A DNA stretch of 64,000 bases. Origin: Candidatus Alistipes faecigallinarum. GTDB taxonomy: Bacteria > Bacteroidota > Bacteroidia > Bacteroidales > Rikenellaceae. The notes under the pieces were generated by a model. The model did not search any database, had not been told where the DNA came from, and was given only the letters and a program-made list of their open reading frames with translations. The DNA is taken from assembly GCA_019115605.1 (NCBI GenBank), contig DXDG01000016.1:1-64000 (forward strand). The letters are read 5' to 3'. Position numbers and translations under genes: made by a program. Shown here piece after piece: positions 8,542-17,045 of this stretch (position 1 is the first letter of the stretch; every line of letters begins with the position of its first letter).

Positions 8542-9020
8542 TATTCGGGATGTTTTGTCGTGCCCCGGAGCAGCATGCCGACATGCCGGATGCCGGCCTC
8601 TTCGTAGGGCGGGGTTGCGGTCTCGAAGCCCAGCGAGGCGTAGAAGCCTTCGAGATAGGCCTGAGCCGATATGTGCACGCCGCACCCCGGCCATCGTGCG
8701 GCGATCTGCCGCAGCGCCTCCCGCATCATGCGGCGGCAGAGCCCTTTCCGGCGCTTCCCGCGAACGACGAGCACGCGTCCCACGGAGGCCTCCTCATGAA
8801 GGATGCCCGGCGGGATGATCCTGAGAAAGGCGATGACGCGCCCCTCCTGCTCGATCCATTGGAAGAGCGAGCGGGGATCGATTGCGTCCGCATCGGGGCA
8901 GGTGATCCGCTGTTCGAGGAAGAAAACCTCCTCGCGGGCCTGTACGATACGGTGGTAGGTTTCCGTCGGCAGCTCGCCGAACGGGGCGGTGTGGATGGGC
9001 AGGGTCTCTGAAGGTGTCAT
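8541..9020 (-). CDS. GNAT family N-acetyltransferase (ElaA-like)
   Basis: A 159-aa protein. The start MTPSETLPIHTAPFGEL (9020) is chosen; the 559-aa ORF on the track extends upstream in a shadow frame of the lptD gene. The fold matches ElaA-type GNAT proteins: LYxxxxxREEVFxxEQ-like helix (AREEVFFLEQ), central strand VIAFLRIIPPG, the acetyl-CoA loop VVRGKRRKGLCRRMM (about 85-99) and C-terminal FYASLGFETATPPYEEAGIRHVGM. The acceptor substrate is unknown. It ends inside the terminator shared with the convergent transporter. Confidence 0.85.
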   Translation of the reverse strand: MTPSETLPIHTAPFGELPTETYHRIVQAREEVFFLEQRITCPDADAIDPRSLFQWIEQEGRVIAFLRIIPPGILHEEASVGRVLVVRGKRRKGLCRRMMREALRQIAARWPGCGVHISAQAYLEGFYASLGFETATPPYEEAGIRHVGMLLRGTTKHPE

Positions 9021-9070
9021 GCCGGGACGTATCTGGAGTGCTGCTGCGGCCCTCCGGCCGCAGCGGCGGA

Positions 9071-11995
9071 TCAATACATGTTGTCGTACATCGACTGCGA
9101 CTTGTCGTACTTCAGGTCGGAGAGCGATGCCGCCTTGACGCCGATGTTGAAGCTCCAGCTCTTGTGGTAGCCGAAGGGGATCCACGAGAAGGACATCTGC
9201 CAGCAGTGGAGGTCGCGCGTGATCGAGATCGACGAGGTGGTGAGCTTGTTCGCCTTGATGTCGTAACCGCCCTGGAATGTAATACCCGTCTTGGGGGTAA
9301 GGTTGACCGAGCCGTTGAAACTTACCGTCTGCGTAACGTTCTTCTTGTAACCCGTCGTGCCGTTGTTGACATAGGCCACCGAGTAGTTCACCGCGTAGTT
9401 GAATCCGAAGTTCCACGGCAGTGAGAAGTCGTAGTAGGCCTGGGCCATGTATTGTCGTCGCAGGACGGGATCCATCGTCCCGTAGGGGTCGTAGTAGGGG
9501 TTCGAATATTCGGGCGGCAGGCTTGTGATGTCGTTCATGGCCGGTTGCGAGCGGTCGTCGCGCGACTTGAAGGTGTAGCCGAACGACCATCCCGTCGAGG
9601 TGATGCGTCCCGGGAAGAAGAGCTTGTCGTAACGTACGCCCTGCGGAGTTACGCGGTAGGGGTCGAGCGTCGCCGAGAGGTTGATGCCGAAGTTCTTGAA
9701 CAGCGTTGTGCGGAACGACAGCGAGATGGTCGAGAGCTTCATCGAGTCGGCCAGGAAGTTGTACGATCCGCTCAGGCGCAGCTCGTCGATGAGCTTGATC
9801 TTCTTGACGCCCGAGGTATCGCGCTTGGACAGCACCTTCATTTCGAGGTTCTGCGACAGCGAGAAGTTCAAGGACATGGATTTGCCCGACGAGGGGACTC
9901 CGTAGGCGTTGATCGCATAGGGCGAGTAGGTCGTGAAGCGGCCCGTCGAGTCGGTCTGCCGCGAGAGGTAGTAGCCGTATTTGGGGTCGCTGAAGTCCGG
10001 GGCGAAGGAGAATCCCACGGTCGGGGTGATCGTATGTCGGATGGCCTGGATCTTGCGGTCGCGGCGCTTCTTCGTGAAGTCGAACATGCCGTAGAGGGTC
10101 GTCGAGGCCGAGACGCTCGTCGTGTAGTTGTAGAGACGGTAGAAACCGTAGTCCGAGGGGAGCGTGTCGGTCTGGTTCGTAACCGGATTCCACTCGTATT
10201 CCTGCTTCTTGAAGTACCACTTCTCGGTGTAGTTGAACGACGGCGAGACGTTAATGTAGTTGAACAGGTTGAACGATGCCGAGACGGGGATCGAGTGCTC
10301 GATGCCGTTCTTCATGTTGTCGATGGTCTTTTTGGAGAAGATCTCCGACTCGGTGGTGGTTACCGAGTTGGTCATCTTTCCGGTGTACTGCATCGAGATC
10401 TTCTCGTACCAGCGCTCCTTGCCGACGCGTTCCTTGCGCTTGAAGGGGTAGATGCGCGAGACGTTGAAGACGATGGTCGGCAGCGTAACCGAGATCGACT
10501 GGTTCTGCGAGTTCTGCGAGATGGCCATGTTGGCCGAGAGCGAGAAGGGGGTGCCGGCCCAGTTCTTCGAGTAGGAGATCGAGGAGTTGGTCTGCGTCGA
10601 GAGAATGTCGTCGAGCGTGGTGGCCGAGTAGCGGTTGTAGCCGCTCGTGGCGAAGTTCACCGAGGCCGAGAAGGTCGATCCGGGGTTGGCCTTGGCATCC
10701 TGCGAGTGGGTCCACTGCACGCGGAAGTTGTTCTGCTGGATGTAGTCGGGCTCGCCCTTTTCGCCCGTCTTGACGTTGGAGAACTGGATGTTGAAGCTGC
10801 CGCTGTACTTGTAGCGCTTGATGTAGCGCGAGGCGGCCGAGGCCTCCCACGATCCGAGGGTGTAGAATCCGCCGCGGAGCGCCAGGTCGGCGTAGTCGCC
10901 CAGCGTGAAGTAGTATCCCAGGTCGCGCAGGAAGAATCCCTTGAGCGACTCCTCGCCGTAGGTGGGCATCAGCAGACCCGACTTGGGCCCCATGTTGATG
11001 GGGAAGAATCCCTCGGGGATGCAGGGGAAATAGATGGGCACGTCCTCCATGACCAGGTAGGCCGGGCCCGTGATGACCTTCTTGCCGGGAATGACCTTCG
11101 CCTTGGTCATCGCCAGGTAGAAGTGCGGACAGTCCGTATGGTCGCAGGTCGTGTATTTGCCGTGCTCGATGTTGAAGGTGTTGTCGGGCATCTTCTTCAC
11201 GCTGCCGCCCACGAGCCAGCCGTCGCCCTGCTGCGTCGCCACGCCCTTGATCTTGGCCTTCTGCGAATCGAGGTTGTAGGTGATCGTGTCCATCTTGTAG
11301 GAGGTCCCGCCGTCGGCAAACTCGGGTTTCGTTACCGTCCACACGCCGTCCACCGAGTCGGGCTTTCCGTAGGCGTAGATCAGCTTCGTGTTCATGTCGA
11401 TGCGCATGTAGTCGGCCTTGAGGTTGCGGCTCTGATAGGTTACGTCGCCCTGGTTGTAGATGTATACCAACTTGTTGCGTACGTCGTAGACCAGCGAATC
11501 CGAACTCTTTCCGTCGAGCGGATCGTCGAGGAACTTCTTGGCCGTGCGCGGCTTGCGCACCGTATCGCGTTGTGCGGTGCCGGTTGCGGTGGAATCGGCC
11601 TGCGGAGCCCGGAAGAGCGTGTCGGCCGCCGTGCCGGCGAGGGAATCCGCGGCGGAACCCGACCGTGCCTGCTGGCGAGCGTAGCGCTCCTGCTGACGCC
11701 GCTGGCGCCGCGTGACGGGCTGCTCGCCGGCGGTTTCGGCGATGACGGGCTGCGGATCGAAAAGTTGCCGGACAAGGGTGTCGGGACGGGCTGCGGGGAG
11801 GGTGTCGGGAGGGTTCTGAGGCCCGGCAACGAGCCGTGCTCCCACCCCCGGCAACGCCTGGGCGAAGAGCAGAACCGCCACCGCCGACAAGAGATATTTT
11901 AGCCTCACTCTGTTCAAAATCCCAAAAAAAATCCGTACCTTTGCCGACAAGTCGGCAAAACCGCCCGAGACCCGATTCCGGAACCTCCGGAGCAT
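9071..11995 (-). CDS. lptD: LPS-assembly outer membrane protein LptD
   Basis: A 974-aa reading frame. After a hydrophobic signal segment (LLSAVAVLLFAQALPGVGA) comes a low-complexity linker to about residue 155. Next is an OstA/LptA-like beta-jellyroll (YNQGDVTYQSRNLKADYMRIDMNTKLIYAYG) and then a long aromatic-rich beta-barrel with alternating hydrophobic strands. This is the Bacteroidetes form of LptD, which inserts lipopolysaccharide into the outer membrane. The true start may be the GTG at 11908 (VRLKYLLSAV), which puts the signal peptide at the N-terminus. The first 29 residues are Arg-rich and overlap the promoter of the divergent amidase gene. The C-terminus ends YDNMY. Confidence 0.82.
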   Translation of the reverse strand: MLRRFRNRVSGGFADLSAKVRIFFGILNRVRLKYLLSAVAVLLFAQALPGVGARLVAGPQNPPDTLPAARPDTLVRQLFDPQPVIAETAGEQPVTRRQRRQQERYARQQARSGSAADSLAGTAADTLFRAPQADSTATGTAQRDTVRKPRTAKKFLDDPLDGKSSDSLVYDVRNKLVYIYNQGDVTYQSRNLKADYMRIDMNTKLIYAYGKPDSVDGVWTVTKPEFADGGTSYKMDTITYNLDSQKAKIKGVATQQGDGWLVGGSVKKMPDNTFNIEHGKYTTCDHTDCPHFYLAMTKAKVIPGKKVITGPAYLVMEDVPIYFPCIPEGFFPINMGPKSGLLMPTYGEESLKGFFLRDLGYYFTLGDYADLALRGGFYTLGSWEASAASRYIKRYKYSGSFNIQFSNVKTGEKGEPDYIQQNNFRVQWTHSQDAKANPGSTFSASVNFATSGYNRYSATTLDDILSTQTNSSISYSKNWAGTPFSLSANMAISQNSQNQSISVTLPTIVFNVSRIYPFKRKERVGKERWYEKISMQYTGKMTNSVTTTESEIFSKKTIDNMKNGIEHSIPVSASFNLFNYINVSPSFNYTEKWYFKKQEYEWNPVTNQTDTLPSDYGFYRLYNYTTSVSASTTLYGMFDFTKKRRDRKIQAIRHTITPTVGFSFAPDFSDPKYGYYLSRQTDSTGRFTTYSPYAINAYGVPSSGKSMSLNFSLSQNLEMKVLSKRDTSGVKKIKLIDELRLSGSYNFLADSMKLSTISLSFRTTLFKNFGINLSATLDPYRVTPQGVRYDKLFFPGRITSTGWSFGYTFKSRDDRSQPAMNDITSLPPEYSNPYYDPYGTMDPVLRRQYMAQAYYDFSLPWNFGFNYAVNYSVAYVNNGTTGYKKNVTQTVSFNGSVNLTPKTGITFQGGYDIKANKLTTSSISITRDLHCWQMSFSWIPFGYHKSWSFNIGVKAASLSDLKYDKSQSMYDNMY
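11936..11959 (+). promoter_or_regulatory. Promoter for the amidase with an overlapping inverted repeat
   Basis: TACCTTTG (11936-11943) is a -7 box reading toward the amidase gene. It overlaps a 9+9 bp inverted repeat, TTTGCCGAC-AA-GTCGGCAAA (11940-11959), which could be an operator or a 5' leader hairpin. The position inside the N-terminal part of the long lptD ORF supports the shorter lptD start. Confidence 0.5.
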
Positions 11996-12055
11996 GGATT
12001 TCGGCCCGACAAAGATAGATAAAAAATTACAGAAAGCTCACATTTACCGTTAAAT

Positions 12056-13294
12056 ATGCGTAGCGGATCTCTCCTGTCGTTTTTCCTTGCCGCGATGCTG
12101 CTCCTAACGAACGGCGCCGCAGCCGGAAATATTGCGCACGGCGTGAGCGTGGTGGTGCTCGACGCGGGGCACGGCGGCAAGTTCCCAGGAGCCCATTACG
12201 GCGGGGTCTACGAGAAGGATCTCACGCTGAAGGTGGTCCTGAAGGTCGGCAAGCTGATCGAGCAGGGAATGCCGGGCGTGAAGGTGGTCTATACGCGCAA
12301 GACGGACAAGACGCTGGGCGCAACGCTCGCCGACGATCTGCAGGCACGCGCCGACATTGCCAACAAGGCCGGAGGCGATCTGTTCGTCTCGGTGCATGTC
12401 AATGCGGCCAAGACGAAGGATGCGCGGGGTGTCGAGACGCTCATCATGGGCGAGAGCCCCAAGGAGCAGCGTTACAACGAGAATGCACTGTACGAGAGCA
12501 ACCGCGAGGATCTGATCGACATGTCGGACGAACGTACGGCGGCCATCGTCCGGGCCTATATCCAGAATCTGCAGTTTACCTACGGCGAGTACAGCGAGGC
12601 GCTGGCCCGCTGTATCCAGGACAACTACATCCGCAGCGGCCGCCGTTCGCGCGGCGTGAAGCCGCAGCTGCTGCGCGTGCTCTACGCCACGGACATGCCG
12701 GGGGTGCTGACCGAGATCGGTTTCATGACCAATGCGCAGGAGATGGCCTACATGAAGTCGGAGAAGGGACTCAACGAGATTGCCCGCAACATCTACCAGG
12801 GTATCCGTGACTATTCGGACTATGTGCTCAGGATCCGCGGTGCGGAGGGGGGCCGGCCGGCAGCGGCCGCTTCGGAGCGCCCGGACAAGGCGGTTTCGGC
12901 CGCCCCGGCCGAAGGAGAGTCTCCGGTGAAGGACGCCGGTACGGAAAAGAAAGCCACTGCACCGAAATCCGGACGAAACTCCTCTGAAACGGCGCCGGAA
13001 GCGGCAAAAACGGCCGATCGGCCCGCGGCGAAGGCTTCGGAGGCCGCACAAGCCCCCGTGCGTTACGCGATTCAGATCATGGCCAGTTCGAAATCCGTTT
13101 CGCTGCGCTCGTCGCAGTTCGGTCCCTACCGGGGCAAGGTGAAGCAGTATGTCGCCGAAGGGCGTTTCCCCTATAAGTATTGTGTGGGCGAGTACGCCGA
13201 TGAGCAGCAGGCGCGGCGGCAGTTGCGCGAGGTGCAGAAACACTTCCCCAAGGCCTTTGTCGTCTCCTGCCGTGCAGGACGTATCGTGCCGTAG
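12056..13294 (+). CDS. N-acetylmuramoyl-L-alanine amidase with SPOR domain
   Basis: A 412-aa exported protein. The signal peptide covers about residues 1-24 (LAAMLLLTNGAAAG). The Amidase_3 domain (about 28-260) shows the zinc ligands: His39 in DAGHGG, Glu53 in VYEKD and a His in VSVHVNA, plus the catalytic Glu in LTEIGFMTN. A charged Ala/Lys-rich linker (about 265-335) leads to a C-terminal SPOR domain (RYAIQIMASS through KAFVVSC) that binds denuded septal glycan. It cleaves the amide between MurNAc and the stem peptide, so it acts in the periplasm during cell separation. The MCE gene follows after about 100 bp. Confidence 0.92.
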   Translation: MRSGSLLSFFLAAMLLLTNGAAAGNIAHGVSVVVLDAGHGGKFPGAHYGGVYEKDLTLKVVLKVGKLIEQGMPGVKVVYTRKTDKTLGATLADDLQARADIANKAGGDLFVSVHVNAAKTKDARGVETLIMGESPKEQRYNENALYESNREDLIDMSDERTAAIVRAYIQNLQFTYGEYSEALARCIQDNYIRSGRRSRGVKPQLLRVLYATDMPGVLTEIGFMTNAQEMAYMKSEKGLNEIARNIYQGIRDYSDYVLRIRGAEGGRPAAAASERPDKAVSAAPAEGESPVKDAGTEKKATAPKSGRNSSETAPEAAKTADRPAAKASEAAQAPVRYAIQIMASSKSVSLRSSQFGPYRGKVKQYVAEGRFPYKYCVGEYADEQQARRQLREVQKHFPKAFVVSCRAGRIVP

Positions 13295-13306
13295 TGGCAG
13301 CAGGGC

Positions 13307-13346
13307 GGGGCGGTCGGCTGCACGCCGGGGCGGTCGGCTGCACGCC
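13307..13346. repeat. Perfect tandem duplication of a 20-bp unit
   Basis: GGGGCGGTCGGCTGCACGCC occurs twice head to tail (13307-13326 and 13327-13346) in the gap between the amidase and MCE genes. It is probably a recent slippage duplication with no evident function. Confidence 0.8.
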
Positions 13347-13392
13347 GGCGGCTCTCCGCCTTGGCAATGAATGAAAATTAAAACAGCTTGTT

Positions 13393-14394
13393 ATGAAAAG
13401 AGAGGTTAAGATCGGAATATTCGCCGTGGCGATGATCCTGGCCGCCTGGGCGGGAGTCCGGTTCCTGAAGGGATTCGATATCTTCGGCCGCAATGCGGTC
13501 TATTATGCCGCCTATGACCAGGTCGGCGGCGTGCAGTCGGCTTCGCCCGTGCTGATGCAGGGCGTGAAGATCGGTACGGTAACCGGAATCACGCTCGACC
13601 CCCGGCGCAGCGACAAGGTCGTCCTGCAGCTGACCGTCAAGCGTCAGTATGCCATTCCCGAGGATTCCGAGGCGAAGATCATCAGCAACAGCCTGATGGG
13701 CTCGAAGGCGATCGAGATCACCTACGGCATCTCGGAGCGCTGTCTGGCGGACGGCGATACGCTGATTTCGAGCCGCGACCGCGATCTGATGGACATGGCG
13801 GGCTCGGAACTCGACTTTTTCAAGCAGAAGCTCTCGCGCATCACGGACGATCTGTCGCGGACGCTTGGCAATATCAACGGCCTGCTGGAGGAGAATGCGG
13901 CAAACATCTCCGGGACGCTCGGCAATCTGAATACCGTTTCGGGCGATGTGGCCGAGCTGCTCGACACCGAGAAGGAGCACCTGCAGTCCGCCGTGCGGAA
14001 CCTTTCGGCCTTTGCCGACATGCTCGGAGAGAACGCTCCGCGCGTGGACAGCATCGTCGGCAGCCTGAACGAGGTTACGGCGCAGCTGGCCGAGGCGGAT
14101 TTTGCGCAGCGCCTTTCGCAGAGCGTGGCCACGCTTGACAACCTGCTCGGAAAGATCAATGCCGGAGAGGGTTCGCTGGGAATGCTGCTCAACGACCGGG
14201 CGCTCTACGATTCGCTGACCGTAGCCAGCGGCAACCTGGCCTCGCTGCTGGCCGATCTGGAGCGTTATCCGGGCCGTTATGTGCACTTCTCGCTCTTCGG
14301 GCGCGATCCCGAGAAGATGAAGACAAAGGCCGACCGCCGGGCGGCCCGTGAAGCCGAAAAACAACTCAAAGACTCTCTCAGACGCGTCCGGTAG
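13393..14394 (+). CDS. MCE/MlaD family lipid-transport protein
   Basis: A 333-aa protein with an N-terminal membrane anchor (residues about 7-24, IGIFAVAMILAAWAGVRFL). One MCE domain follows (about 38-115: YAAYDQVGGVQSASPVLMQGVKIGTV). A long predicted coiled coil (about 135-290) is rich in N/L heptads such as NLNTVSGDVAELL. This is the single-MCE layout of MlaD-like proteins, which carry phospholipids between membranes in the periplasm. The usual permease and ATPase genes are not next to it. It lies between the amidase and mutS2 genes, both on the same strand. Confidence 0.88.
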   Translation: MKREVKIGIFAVAMILAAWAGVRFLKGFDIFGRNAVYYAAYDQVGGVQSASPVLMQGVKIGTVTGITLDPRRSDKVVLQLTVKRQYAIPEDSEAKIISNSLMGSKAIEITYGISERCLADGDTLISSRDRDLMDMAGSELDFFKQKLSRITDDLSRTLGNINGLLEENAANISGTLGNLNTVSGDVAELLDTEKEHLQSAVRNLSAFADMLGENAPRVDSIVGSLNEVTAQLAEADFAQRLSQSVATLDNLLGKINAGEGSLGMLLNDRALYDSLTVASGNLASLLADLERYPGRYVHFSLFGRDPEKMKTKADRRAAREAEKQLKDSLRRVR

Positions 14395-14460
14395 GCGCGC
14401 ATTCCGCTTTTCCGCGGGCTCCGCTACCGGTATTCACCGGCGCTGCGGGCCGGTGACGGG

Positions 14461-16974
14461 ATGAAGATTTCCGATATGATTTACCCTGCTACTTTCGAGC
14501 AAAAGATCGGTTTCGACCGACTCCGCGAGCAGGTTGCCGCCCTGTGCAGCATGCGTGCCGCGCGGGAGCGCCTTGCGGCGGAGTGTTTTTCAACCTCGGC
14601 ACGGGAGATCGGGCAGCGGCTGGCGCTCGCGGACGAGATGCGCCTGCTGCTCGAGATGGAACGCGACTTTCCCGGCGGCGACTATCCCGATATCGACTTT
14701 CTGGTGGCCAAGCTGCGCGTCGAGGGGTCGTTCCTCGATGTCGAGGAGGTGATGACGCTCTACGGGGCGCTCTCGGCGCTGGGCGGCATCGTTTCGTTTA
14801 TCCGCACCCGCGGGGAGCACTATCCGGCGCTCTTTGAACGCACGCGGGACATTGCGGCCTTCCCCGAGATCGTGCAGCGCATCGAGACGATCCTCGACCG
14901 TTTCGGCAACGTGCGCGACAACGCCTCGCCGGCCCTGCTGCAGGTCCGCCGGGCGATTCGCGAGCACGAGGGACAGGCCGCCAAGCGGCTGCAGGCGGTG
15001 CTCGCCTCGGCCAAGAGTGCCGGCATCGTCGATGCCGACGCGCAGATCTCGATCCGCGAGGGGAGGGCGGTGATCCCCGTGTCGGCGGCCAACAAGCGAA
15101 AGATCAACGGTTTCATTCACGACGAATCGGCCACGGGAAAGACCTTCTACATCGAACCCGTGGAGGTGGTGGAGATCAACAACGAGCTGCGCGAGCTGGA
15201 GTATGCCGAGCGGCGCGAGATCGTGCGGATCCTTTCGGAGTTCACCGATGCGATCCGTCCCGATACGGAGTCGATCGCCGTGTCGGGCGACTACCTGGCC
15301 GAGATCGACATGCTGCGGGCCAAGGGACGCTGGGCCTCGGAGAACGGCTGTGTGAAGCCGATCCTCTCGACCGATGACCGGCTGGTGCTGCGCAACGCAC
15401 GCCACCCGCTGCTGCAGCAGACGCTGCGGGCCGCCGGGCGCGAGATCGTGCCTCTCGACCTGCAGCTCGACCGCCGCAAGCACATCCTCGTCATTTCGGG
15501 CCCGAATGCCGGCGGCAAGTCGGTCTGCCTGAAGACCACGGGCATCGTGCAGTACATGTTCCAGTGCGGATTCCTCGTGCCGGCGTCGGAGAACTCGGAG
15601 CTTCCCGTCTTCCGGAGCCTGTTTATCGACATCGGCGACGAGCAGTCGATCGACAACGACCTTTCGACCTATTCGTCGCACCTGCTCAACATGAAGCACA
15701 TGCTTGCCGGGGCGTCGGACCGTACGCTGGTGCTCATCGACGAGTTCGGCTCGGGCACGGAGCCCACGATCGGCGGGGCGATTGCCGAGGCGATCCTCGA
15801 AAAGCTCCTCGAAAAGGGATGCTACGGGGTGATCACCACCCACTATGCCAATATCAAGTACTACGCCTCGAACACCGAGGGCATCGCCAACGGCGCGATG
15901 CAGTTCGACGTGCAGCGTATCCGGCCGTTGTTCCGGCTGGAGATGGGCAAGCCGGGCAGTTCGTTTGCCATTGAGATTGCGCGCAAGATCGGCCTTCCGG
16001 AGGAGATCATCCGCGCGGCGAGCGAGAAGGCGGGTTCGGACCATATCAATATCGAGCGGCAGCTGCGCGAGATAGCGCGCGACAAGCACTACTGGGAGCA
16101 GAAGCGCGACCGCATCCGCCTGACGGACCGCAAGGTCGAGGAGCTGGAGCAGACCTATTCCGAGCAGCTGGCCGGCATCCGTGCCGAGCGGCAGGAGATC
16201 CTGCGCCGTGCCAAGCAGGAGGCGCAGCAGCTCATTGCCGACGCCAACCGGCAGATCGAGAATACGATCCGCACGATCCGCGAGGCGCAGGCCGAGAAGG
16301 AGCTCACGCGCCTGGCCCGCCGCGAGCTGGAGGATTTCCGCGAGCAGCAGGTCGAGAAGGCGGACGATGCCGAGCGTGATGCCGCCGTGTCGCGCGAGAT
16401 CGAGCGCATCGAGCGGCGGCGCCAGCGACGTGCCGAGCGCAAGGCCCGCGAAGGGGTCGCGGCAGTCGCTGCCGCGCCGGCTCCCGAGGTGGAGAAGCCG
16501 CGCGAGGTGGTCGAGGGCTCGAAGGTCCGCATGGAGGGGCAGGATATGGTCGGCGTCGTGCAGTCGGTCAAGGGCAACCGGGCGCAGGTGGCCTTCGGGC
16601 AGATCCTGACGACGGTCGATCGCAGCCGGCTGCGGGTCGTTTCGAACAGCGAATACCGCGAGGCGACGCGCCCCGTGGCGCCGCGTACGGTGGTCTCGGC
16701 CGACATCTCGGCCCGCAAGCTCCGTTTCCGCGACCATATCGACGTGCGGGGCATGCGTGCCGCCGAGGCGCTGGAGCAGGTGCGCGACTTTATCGACGAT
16801 GCGCTGATGGTGGGCGTGAGCACGGTGTCGATCCTCCACGGCAAGGGCACCGGAGCCCTCAAGGAGGAGATCCGCCGCTACCTGCGGAGTGTTCCGGAGG
16901 TGGTCTCGGCCGTGGACGAACATGCCGACCGCGGCGGCGCGGGCATCACGGTCGTAACGTTCGATCTGTCGTAA
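14461..16974 (+). CDS. mutS2: MutS2 (RqcU) ATPase/endonuclease
   Basis: An 837-aa protein without the mismatch-binding domain I of MutS. Visible parts are the core/clamp helices (about 1-320), Walker A SGPNAGGKS (about 345-353), Walker B LIDEFGSGTEP (about 424-434) and ITTHYANIKYY. A long basic coiled coil (about 520-680) and a KOW-like segment come next. The C-terminal Smr domain contains DVRGMRAAEAL (about 761) and HGKGTGAL (about 790). Family roles are suppression of homologous recombination and, in Firmicutes, splitting of collided ribosomes. Length and domain order are complete. The start at 14461 is the first Met after the upstream gene. Confidence 0.93.
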   Translation: MKISDMIYPATFEQKIGFDRLREQVAALCSMRAARERLAAECFSTSAREIGQRLALADEMRLLLEMERDFPGGDYPDIDFLVAKLRVEGSFLDVEEVMTLYGALSALGGIVSFIRTRGEHYPALFERTRDIAAFPEIVQRIETILDRFGNVRDNASPALLQVRRAIREHEGQAAKRLQAVLASAKSAGIVDADAQISIREGRAVIPVSAANKRKINGFIHDESATGKTFYIEPVEVVEINNELRELEYAERREIVRILSEFTDAIRPDTESIAVSGDYLAEIDMLRAKGRWASENGCVKPILSTDDRLVLRNARHPLLQQTLRAAGREIVPLDLQLDRRKHILVISGPNAGGKSVCLKTTGIVQYMFQCGFLVPASENSELPVFRSLFIDIGDEQSIDNDLSTYSSHLLNMKHMLAGASDRTLVLIDEFGSGTEPTIGGAIAEAILEKLLEKGCYGVITTHYANIKYYASNTEGIANGAMQFDVQRIRPLFRLEMGKPGSSFAIEIARKIGLPEEIIRAASEKAGSDHINIERQLREIARDKHYWEQKRDRIRLTDRKVEELEQTYSEQLAGIRAERQEILRRAKQEAQQLIADANRQIENTIRTIREAQAEKELTRLARRELEDFREQQVEKADDAERDAAVSREIERIERRRQRRAERKAREGVAAVAAAPAPEVEKPREVVEGSKVRMEGQDMVGVVQSVKGNRAQVAFGQILTTVDRSRLRVVSNSEYREATRPVAPRTVVSADISARKLRFRDHIDVRGMRAAEALEQVRDFIDDALMVGVSTVSILHGKGTGALKEEIRRYLRSVPEVVSAVDEHADRGGAGITVVTFDLS

Positions 16975-17045
16975 CAGGGAAATTGTCGGAGCGGCGGCCG
17001 GGCCGCCGAACGCCGGATCTCCGGCGGACTCCATACGGATAAGTT

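Noticed and set aside
8541-10220. 559-aa ORF reading
   Set aside because: Only the last 159 residues are a real protein (GNAT); the rest is an antisense-type shadow of lptD.
9452-11902. 816-aa ORF opposite lptD
   Set aside because: Val/Arg/Gly-rich antisense frame typical of GC-rich genes; lptD is clearly the coding strand.
13307-13346. Regulatory direct repeat before the MCE gene
   Set aside because: Identical copies with no spacing and no promoter link; slippage is a better explanation.
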